Shown here one piece after another: positions 5,633-10,073 of a DNA stretch of 10,073 nucleotides (the first letter of the stretch is position 1; the number at the start of each line of letters is the position of its first letter). The stretch is taken from contig JASHSD010000613.1 in assembly GCA_030036985.1 (NCBI GenBank), positions 1-10,073 of the forward strand, in the 5' to 3' direction. The stretch is from Bryobacteraceae bacterium. GTDB taxonomy: Bacteria > Acidobacteriota > Terriglobia > Bryobacterales > Bryobacteraceae. The notes beneath the pieces were generated by a model, which was not told the origin of the DNA, searched no databases, and worked only from the letters and a program-made list of their open reading frames with translations. The position numbers and the translations under genes are program-made.

Positions 5633-6385
5633 TTACTTTTTTTGTTTGAGTTTGGCTTTTACCTCGGCCGGCAGGTCGAATCGGTTCGGCGGGATATCGG
5701 CGTTGTAAGCGATCTTCGAGAAGCGCATGACAATGTTCTGGCTCATGGCCTTTTCCGTCATCACGAACGGCGTCAGGATGCCGTCGACCGGGCGGAAATC
5801 GGACATTGTCGATTCCGTGGCAATCTCACCCATGACGGTCGAAAGCACCGCCGAGATCCGCACCAGCAGGCCGGATTCCTTGTCGAAAAAGAAGGTCTCG
5901 GGACGGCCTTCGTTCGGCGTCATCTCCACTTTCCAGGCCGGCTTGCCATCGACATCCGCCTCCCCGACCGTATGCGCATCCGTGTATACTTCCCGCCATG
6001 ACGTGATCAGCGCCAGCGTGGCGGCGCGCTTGGCTGAAGCCTTCTCGTCACCCTCCAGAATGCGCGGACCTTCGAGCGCGCTGTCCTCCCATGCGGTCTC
6101 GCCATCGTAACCTTCTTCGACTTTTCCGATGCCGGGAAATTCCATCGAGGTGTAGGATTTTTCGCCTTCCTCGAAGATCGTGACCGTGCCGGAGATGTTG
6201 CGGCCGGCCATTTCGACCGTGCCGCTGCTCGACATGTTCTTCGCCTGGGCGTAGGCCGCGGCGCCGCCGCTGCGATCGATATAGCGCTGCAGCAGGCTCT
6301 CGCCTGTGGGCAGGTCGGCGGCAAAAGCCAGCGAGGCGGCAAGCGCGATCAGAGTGGAACAGCGGGTCAGTGCACCCATTTTCAT
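5633..6385 (-). CDS. Exported LolA-like (lipoprotein-sorting fold) protein
   Basis: A 250-residue secreted protein. Residues 1-23 form a Sec signal peptide (basic MKMGALTR, hydrophobic CSTLIALAASLAFA, cleavage after AFA near 22-23); the Cys at 9 is not in a lipobox, so it is not a lipoprotein. The mature part opens with a helix around LLQRYIDRSGGAAAYAQAKNM, then strand-rich segments with the GxVEMAGRNISGTVTIFEEGEKSYTSMEFPG pattern, WKVEMTPNEG and FFFDKESGLLVRISA, and a C-terminal FDLPAEVK. This order of curved beta-sheet strands resembles the LolA/LolB/RseB lipid-binding fold and the many exported acidobacterial proteins described as outer membrane lipoprotein-sorting-like. It is not canonical LolA and has no lol neighbours. 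Periplasmic binding of a hydrophobic ligand is a guess from the fold. Start may be M1 or M3; no clear Shine-Dalgarno. Confidence 0.7.
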   Translation of the reverse strand: MKMGALTRCSTLIALAASLAFAADLPTGESLLQRYIDRSGGAAAYAQAKNMSSSGTVEMAGRNISGTVTIFEEGEKSYTSMEFPGIGKVEEGYDGETAWEDSALEGPRILEGDEKASAKRAATLALITSWREVYTDAHTVGEADVDGKPAWKVEMTPNEGRPETFFFDKESGLLVRISAVLSTVMGEIATESTMSDFRPVDGILTPFVMTEKAMSQNIVMRFSKIAYNADIPPNRFDLPAEVKAKLKQKK

Positions 6386-6426
6386 GATTTAGATTGTGAC
6401 AGGCTCGATTGATTGCGTCGCTCCGT

Positions 6427-6452
6427 CGCTCCCTCGCGGTCGCGGCTCAGTA
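6427..6452. repeat. Second copy of the 26-bp repeat
   Basis: These 26 bases match 797-822 at 25 positions (A at 806 is G here) and share the core CGGTCGCGGCTCAGTA. Just before it, CGTCGCTC occurs twice in tandem (6416-6431). Both copies are in the same orientation and both lie a short way past the stop of a - strand gene, here 52 bases past the 103-residue ORF. Confidence 0.75.
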
Positions 6453-6503
6453 AATTCTCTCGTTCGGTAAGATTCCGTCGCTTTCCGCGCGGCCGCGCCG
6501 GGG

Positions 6504-6815
6504 CTACGCGCCGTAGCGGCCGGCCAGCGCATCCGCGAGAAATCTTTCGGCGAGATCGAGCGGCACTTCGATCGCGCCTCGCGAATACGCCACCATTGCC
6601 GGGCCGGACGATTCGGCGGCGAAAGCCGCGAATGCGTCCGCGAGTCGCGGGTTGTCGAGCGATCCCGTCTGGATGATGGGACCGGATATGCGGAGCCAAC
6701 CCGCGGCCAGAGGCCGGAAATCGGGATCGGATTGCATGCGCGCAATGGCGACGCCGTGACTTTCATGATCGGGCAGGCGCTCGACGCGGCCGTCCGGTAA
6801 AACCCACGCTCTCAT
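6504..6815 (-). CDS. Unknown 103-residue protein coupled to murB
   Basis: I do not recognise a family. The start ATG at 6815-6813 overlaps the murB-frame stop as ATGA and is preceded by GGAGGA at 6-7 bases, the best ribosome binding site in the window; the longer reading from GTG 6830 is therefore rejected. The protein is soluble, with no signal peptide or membrane segment: a probable beta-hairpin MRAWVLPDGRVERLPD, then mixed sequence (GVAIARMQSDPDFRPLAAGWLRISG), an Ala-rich helix PRLADAFAAFAAESSG, a strand AMVAYSRGAIEVPLD and a final helix LAERFLADALAGRYGA. No catalytic or metal motif is visible. Strong translational linkage says it is a real gene, made with murB or with the small Cys/His protein encoded at the murB 3' end. 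Confidence 0.75.
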   Translation of the reverse strand: MRAWVLPDGRVERLPDHESHGVAIARMQSDPDFRPLAAGWLRISGPIIQTGSLDNPRLADAFAAFAAESSGPAMVAYSRGAIEVPLDLAERFLADALAGRYGA

Positions 6816-7003
6816 TTGGCTCCTCCACACTTATGACCGCGCGCCTTCGCGCGCCGCGCTGTCATCGCGCCGCAGGTGCAGCGCTTTTTTTTGGAACGCG
6901 GGCGACCGGGACCGTGGCCGAAGGTCTTGCGCGCGAGCGACGCGGCGCGGCCTTTGGCCGAAAGCGCGGGATCGACCGGTCGCGCGTTTATTTCGCTTTT
7001 CAT
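6812..7003 (-). CDS. Possible separate 63-residue basic Cys/His protein inside the murB frame
   Basis: An in-frame ATG at 7003-7001 starts MKSEINARPVD and is preceded by GAAAGGA with 8 bases between, a good ribosome binding site. From here the product is 63 residues: an Ala/Arg-rich helix SAKGRAASLARKTFG, a GRPRSKKKR basic patch resembling an AT-hook/nucleic-acid-binding motif, then CTCGAMTARRAKARGHKC, a C-x-C-x12-H-x-C arrangement that could hold zinc. It ends GGAK and overlaps the start of the 103-residue gene. It may be made alone, as a MurB fusion, or both. The fact that MurB proteins normally end at this junction favours an independent gene whose upstream stop was lost. Function unknown; nucleic-acid binding is inferred from charge and motif only. 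Confidence 0.45.
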   Translation of the reverse strand: MKSEINARPVDPALSAKGRAASLARKTFGHGPGRPRSKKKRCTCGAMTARRAKARGHKCGGAK

Positions 7004-7993
7004 TGCTGTCATCCTTTCTTGCAGTAGAGGGAATCCGACGTATTGCACTTCTTCTTCGAGCGGGATTCCCCAGCGGCGCTCGACACGCTGCTTCAGCTCC
7101 GCGACGATCGCAACCAGATCGCGCGCCGTGCCCGATCCCGCGTTGTAGATCAGGTTGGCATGATAGTCTGCGACCTGAATATCGCCGCGGCGCATGCCTT
7201 TGGCGCCGGCCTGATCGAGGAACCACGCGGACGGAACCTTGCCCTCGATGATCGCGCTCGCGGGAATGGCTTCGGCCACGCGCGGCGGCAGGTCGGCGAA
7301 AAGAAAATTCTTGAAGATGCTGCCCGCGCATTTCATGGTGGGCGGGTATTTTTTGTTGCGAATGGCCAGGATCTTATCGGCGGTCTCCCGCAACGCCGCG
7401 GGGTCACCCGGCTGCAGAGCGAGTTCGGCCGAGAAGACGATCCAATGCTTGTGGCGCTTAAAGATGCTCTCCCGATAGTGAAAATCGCAGTCGGCGTTAC
7501 CGCATTCGCGGATTTGTTCGCCATCGAAGAAGCGCACGGCCGAGATGCTTTCAGAAATGGAACGGCCGTACGCGCCCGCGTTGCCGTATATCGCCGCGCC
7601 CACGGAACCGGGAATGCCGGTCATTGTTTCGAGTCCGTTCAAACCGGCATCCACGGTGAAATCGACCAAGGCCTGAAGCGCAACGCCGCTATCGACCCTA
7701 ACGGTCGCGTCATTCGCGGCGATGCGTTTGTTCGAGAGCTTCAGCACGACTCCGCGAAAGCCTTCATCGGAGACAACCAGGTTCGTGCCGCAGCCAATAA
7801 CAACGGTCTCGATACCGCTAGCCCGCGCGATGCGCCAGGCTTCGATGAAGGTGTCCGTGTCGGCCGTTTCCGCGAAGAGGTCGGCGGGTCCACCGATGCC
7901 GAAACGCGTGTAGTGCGACAGGCAGGCATCGCGCAGGACGGTGATTTCGGGCAGCGAGGAGAGTTGCGCGAACGTCTCCTGAACGCGGTGCAT
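6812..7993 (-). CDS. murB: UDP-N-acetylenolpyruvoylglucosamine reductase (MurB) with C-terminal extension
   Basis: MurB is the FAD enzyme that uses NADPH to reduce UDP-GlcNAc-enolpyruvate to UDP-MurNAc in cytoplasmic peptidoglycan synthesis. With the ATG at 7993 the product is 393 residues. FAD domain: HYTRFGIGGPADL (27-39), VIGCGTNLVVSDEGFRG (65-81), GIPGSVGAAIYGNAGAYG (126-143). Substrate domain: YRESIFK (173-179, with the substrate-binding Arg) and CAGSIFKN (222-229, with the catalytic Ser 225); LEEEVQYVG (312-320) has the catalytic Glu. MurB proper should end near residue 326, but there is no stop and the frame continues 67 residues into a basic tail with CTC (372-374) and HKC (387-389). 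The frame is open to 8086 but that would overlap the divergent gene. TATAAT lies seven bases before the ATG with no Shine-Dalgarno, so the mRNA may be leaderless. Confidence 0.92.
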   Translation of the reverse strand: MHRVQETFAQLSSLPEITVLRDACLSHYTRFGIGGPADLFAETADTDTFIEAWRIARASGIETVVIGCGTNLVVSDEGFRGVVLKLSNKRIAANDATVRVDSGVALQALVDFTVDAGLNGLETMTGIPGSVGAAIYGNAGAYGRSISESISAVRFFDGEQIRECGNADCDFHYRESIFKRHKHWIVFSAELALQPGDPAALRETADKILAIRNKKYPPTMKCAGSIFKNFLFADLPPRVAEAIPASAIIEGKVPSAWFLDQAGAKGMRRGDIQVADYHANLIYNAGSGTARDLVAIVAELKQRVERRWGIPLEEEVQYVGFPLLQERMTAMKSEINARPVDPALSAKGRAASLARKTFGHGPGRPRSKKKRCTCGAMTARRAKARGHKCGGAK

Positions 7994-8009
7994 TGTTCTA
8001 ATTATAAAG
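7994..8009. promoter_or_regulatory. Divergent promoter spacer, murB / DUF2461
   Basis: Only 16 bases separate the start codons of murB (7993, - strand) and the DUF2461 gene (8010, + strand). They contain a perfect - strand TATAAT (8006-8001) seven bases from the murB ATG, and an overlapping + strand TATAAA (8003-8008). No -35 close to consensus is seen on either side, and there is no Shine-Dalgarno for either gene. The -10 for murB is plausible; the + strand one is too near its ATG to serve unless translation begins downstream. Confidence 0.4.
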
Positions 8010-8741
8010 ATGGCAAAGGCACAGACCGGCTTCCCGGGTTTTCCCGCCGAGGGCATGGCGTTTCTGCGCGATCTGAAAAAGAACAACGATCGCGAATGGT
8101 TTCAGCCGCGCAAGGCGATATTCGAAGATAAGGTCCGGCAGCCGATGATCGAACTGGTGAGCGCGGTGCATCGCGAGATGCTGCGCTTCGCGCCGGATTA
8201 CGTGGGAGAACCGGCGAAGTGCGTCTACCGAATCTATCGCGACACACGATTTTCGAAGGACAAGACTCCGTATAAGACGTTCGCTTCGGCCTTGCTGCTG
8301 CGCAACGGGTTCGATAAGAATGAAGGCGGCGCATCTTATTACTTCGCGGTCTCGCCGGAAAACGTGGAGGTCGCGGGCGGCATCTACACGCCGGATCGGG
8401 ATGTCCTCCTGGCGGTGCGGCAACATATCGCGGATAACCATAAGACGTTCCGCGGAACTTTCGAGACCGCGAAGGTCCGGAAGCTTTTTGGCGAACTGTG
8501 GGGCGAGAGCGTCTCGCGCGTTCCGAGAGGATTCGATGCAAGCCACCCGGCCGCCGATCTGATCCGGCGCAAGCAGTATCTGCTGGATGCGAACCTCGAT
8601 CCGAAGCTCGCGACCACGCCGAAGTTGTTCAGAGAGATTGTCGCGCGGATGGAAGCCATGACTCCGTTCATCGAGTTTCTGAATGAGCCGCTGTTGCGGC
8701 GAAAGAAGGCGCGAAAACGCGAGGAACGGTTCCTGAAGTGA
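8010..8741 (+). CDS. DUF2461 (TIGR02453) family protein
   Basis: A 243-residue member of the DUF2461/TIGR02453 family, widespread in bacteria and of unknown biochemical role. Family blocks: FPGFPAEGMAFLRDLKKNNDREWFQPRKAIFE (8-39), then the most conserved stretch YRIYRDTRFSKDKTPYKT (73-90), SYYFAVSPENVEVAGGIY (109-126), the segment around RVPRGFDASHPAADLIRRKQYLL (about 170-195), and a basic end RRKKARKREERF. Length and order are normal. No signal peptide or membrane segment. The ATG at 8010 gives the usual distance to the FLRDLK block; no Shine-Dalgarno is visible. Its stop overlaps the P450 start as GTGA. Family firm; function unknown. Confidence 0.9.
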   Translation: MAKAQTGFPGFPAEGMAFLRDLKKNNDREWFQPRKAIFEDKVRQPMIELVSAVHREMLRFAPDYVGEPAKCVYRIYRDTRFSKDKTPYKTFASALLLRNGFDKNEGGASYYFAVSPENVEVAGGIYTPDRDVLLAVRQHIADNHKTFRGTFETAKVRKLFGELWGESVSRVPRGFDASHPAADLIRRKQYLLDANLDPKLATTPKLFREIVARMEAMTPFIEFLNEPLLRRKKARKREERFLK

Positions 8742-9979
8742 ACCCGATCGGTATCCTGCGCGCGCTGTTCCTGAATCGCATCCGGCTGCTGGAAGAGCTG
8801 GGCGCGAAGGTTCCGCGAATCGGGCGGGCGACGTTCGGGCGACTCAGCGTGGTGCTGGTGAAGACGCCGGAACTGGTACCGGAGGTCCTGATCGAACGCG
8901 CTGCCGATTACCAGAAAACCGCTCTTCTGCGCCTCTACGCCCGGCCGCTGCTGGGCGACGGACTTCTTCTCAGCGAGGGCGAACAGCACCGGGAACGACG
9001 CAAGTTGGTCGCGCCGGCATTCGCGCACCAGCGTGTCTCGAAATACGCGGACGCCATGCGGGAGCAGGCAGAAGCGGCCCAATCCGGCTGGCGCGACGGC
9101 GCGCAGGTCGATATCGCCCACGAGATGATGCGGCTCACGCTGGGCATCGTGGGCAAGACGCTGTTCGACGTGGATCTCCTCGACCGGGCGGCCACGCTGG
9201 GGCGCGATATCGCGGTCCTCCAGGACGCTCTCATGATTCAGATGCGCCTGCCGTTCCAGTTGCCAATGCGCCGCAGCAACCAGGCCGCCGTCGATCGTCT
9301 GAACCAAACGGTCTACGGGATGATCCGCAACCGGCGGGCGAGCGGTATCGATAACGGCGACGTGCTTTCCATGCTGCTGCTCTCGGTCGACGAAGAAACG
9401 GGCGAGCACCTGACGGACGAACAGGTGCGCGACGAAGCCATGACCCTGTTCCTCGCGGGACATGAGACCACCGCGCAGGCGATGGCGTGGTCCTGGTATC
9501 TGCTGACGAAACACCCCGTACATTTCGCGCGTTTGCGGCGCGAAGGCATGCCGTTTGCGTTACAGGTGACGAAGGAAGCGATGCGGCTCTATCCGCCCGC
9601 ATTCCTGCTGGCGCGAATGGCGCTGCGCGATACCTTGATCAACGGCTTCGAAGTGCGGAAAGACGAGGTCGTTTTCATCGCGCCGTGGCTGCTGCATCGC
9701 GATCCGCGCAATTTCGAAGAGCCGCTGCGCTTCGATCCGGACCGCTTTCTGCCGGAGCGCGAAGCCCGTCTGCCGCGTTTCGCGTATCTGCCGTTCGGCG
9801 GCGGGCGGCGCATCTGTATCGGCAACCAGTTCGCGCTGATGGAAGGGCAGATCATTCTCTCGACCATCGCGCAACACGTCGGCATGGATCTGCTCTCGCG
9901 CGAGCCGATCGGGCTGAAGCCGCTCCTCACGCTGCATCCGAAGAACGGCGTAACGGTCAGAATCCGCCGGCACGCCTGA
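8738..9979 (+). CDS. Cytochrome P450
   Basis: A 413-residue soluble bacterial P450, a haem-thiolate monooxygenase needing a separate redox partner (none is encoded nearby). Landmarks: HRERRKLVAPAF (84-95, helix C), I-helix oxygen-activation motif AGHETT (240-245), ExxR at 280-283 in KEAMRLYPP, RFDPDRF (331-337), and the haem loop FGGGRRICIG (353-362) with Cys 360 as iron ligand. All catalytic residues are intact. Between helix I/J (HPVHFARLRREG) and ExxR there are only about ten residues (MPFALQVTKE), roughly 16 fewer than usual, so the J-J'-K connection seems deleted in frame. The N-terminus also lacks the PPGP hinge common in related P450s. Start is GTG 8738, overlapping the DUF2461 stop, with GAGGA 12 bases upstream, a rather long spacing. 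Substrate not predictable; the long-chain/CYP102-like motif style suggests a lipid or terpenoid, weakly. Confidence 0.93.
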   Translation: MNPIGILRALFLNRIRLLEELGAKVPRIGRATFGRLSVVLVKTPELVPEVLIERAADYQKTALLRLYARPLLGDGLLLSEGEQHRERRKLVAPAFAHQRVSKYADAMREQAEAAQSGWRDGAQVDIAHEMMRLTLGIVGKTLFDVDLLDRAATLGRDIAVLQDALMIQMRLPFQLPMRRSNQAAVDRLNQTVYGMIRNRRASGIDNGDVLSMLLLSVDEETGEHLTDEQVRDEAMTLFLAGHETTAQAMAWSWYLLTKHPVHFARLRREGMPFALQVTKEAMRLYPPAFLLARMALRDTLINGFEVRKDEVVFIAPWLLHRDPRNFEEPLRFDPDRFLPEREARLPRFAYLPFGGGRRICIGNQFALMEGQIILSTIAQHVGMDLLSREPIGLKPLLTLHPKNGVTVRIRRHA

Positions 9980-10073
9980 TGGCCGCGGCCACGGCGTCGG
10001 GCGCGTCCAACTGCAGCCAATGGCCGGCGCCCGGAACGACGATGTGCTCGCCGCGCGTGGAAAGGCGGGCATC
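9957..10073 (-). CDS. Alpha/beta hydrolase, C-terminal end only
   Basis: A partial gene entering from the right edge, 38 codons plus TGA at 9959-9957. It reads STRGEHIVVPGAGHWLQLDA, then PDAVAAAIRRAGGF. The VPGAGHWLQLDAPDAV segment is the typical last strand and catalytic-histidine loop of alpha/beta-hydrolase-fold enzymes (G-x-G-H-W/F-x-x-x-x-x-P-x-x-V), followed by the final helix. The nucleophile and acid residues lie outside the window, so the exact enzyme class is unknown. It converges on the P450 gene and overlaps its last 23 bases. Confidence 0.7.
   Translation of the reverse strand, partial: DARLSTRGEHIVVPGAGHWLQLDAPDAVAAAIRRAGGF

Noticed and set aside
7994..8086. Extension of MurB to the upstream start at 8086
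   Set aside because: The extra 31 residues have no MurB resemblance and would overlap the divergent DUF2461 gene; ATG 7993 gives the family-like start.
7043..8131. 362-codon + strand frame opposite murB
   Set aside because: It is antisense to clear MurB motifs, shows no family resemblance, and reflects the GC-rich codon pattern of murB.
8384..9523. 379-codon - strand frame opposite the DUF2461 and P450 genes
   Set aside because: It spans two unrelated sense genes, is rich in Arg/His/Gln as expected for antisense GC-rich DNA, and contains no motif.

Overview
The window is about 60% GC, gene-dense bacterial DNA. Gene content (ApaG, MurB, a DUF2461/TIGR02453 protein, a bacterial P450, a small membrane protein next to a family-4 glycosyltransferase, a Tat-exported protein of unknown function) and the many short GC-rich palindromes between genes suggest an Acidobacteriota chromosome, perhaps near Bryobacterales/Solibacter. 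That placement is my inference from general resemblance; no marker gene is present.

Layout. 1-500: two broken toxin-family genes on the + strand, a PIN-domain fragment cut by the window edge and truncated after about 70 codons, and a brnT homologue that appears to carry two compensating frameshifts. 495-845: no gene; a cluster of palindromes, including an inverted pair resembling a REPIN (paired REP sequences). 846-5320 (all - strand): a membrane protein and GT4 glycosyltransferase (one coupled pair), a Tat-exported protein and PHP-domain hydrolase (a second coupled pair), then apaG. 5321-5632: no gene; a second palindrome cluster. 5633-6385 (-): exported LolA-like protein. 6504-7993 (-): murB, whose reading frame runs into an unusual basic Cys/His tail, followed by a coupled 103-residue unknown protein. 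8010-9979 (+): a DUF2461 protein coupled to a cytochrome P450. 9957-10073 (-): C-terminus of an alpha/beta hydrolase, overlapping the P450 tail-to-tail.

How the genes work together. Four same-strand junctions are all 4-base NTGA start/stop overlaps (TTGA, TTGA, ATGA, GTGA), pointing to translational coupling within four two-gene units. Only murB (peptidoglycan precursor synthesis) has a firm pathway. The membrane protein/GT4 pair probably makes an envelope glycoconjugate. murB and the DUF2461-P450 unit diverge from a 16-base spacer.

No complete new defence or mobile system is visible. The most unusual items are the murB C-terminal extension with its own internal start, the dinucleotide-centred palindrome/REPIN-like repeat family, the double-frameshift brnT, and the P450 that lacks the usual J-K segment.
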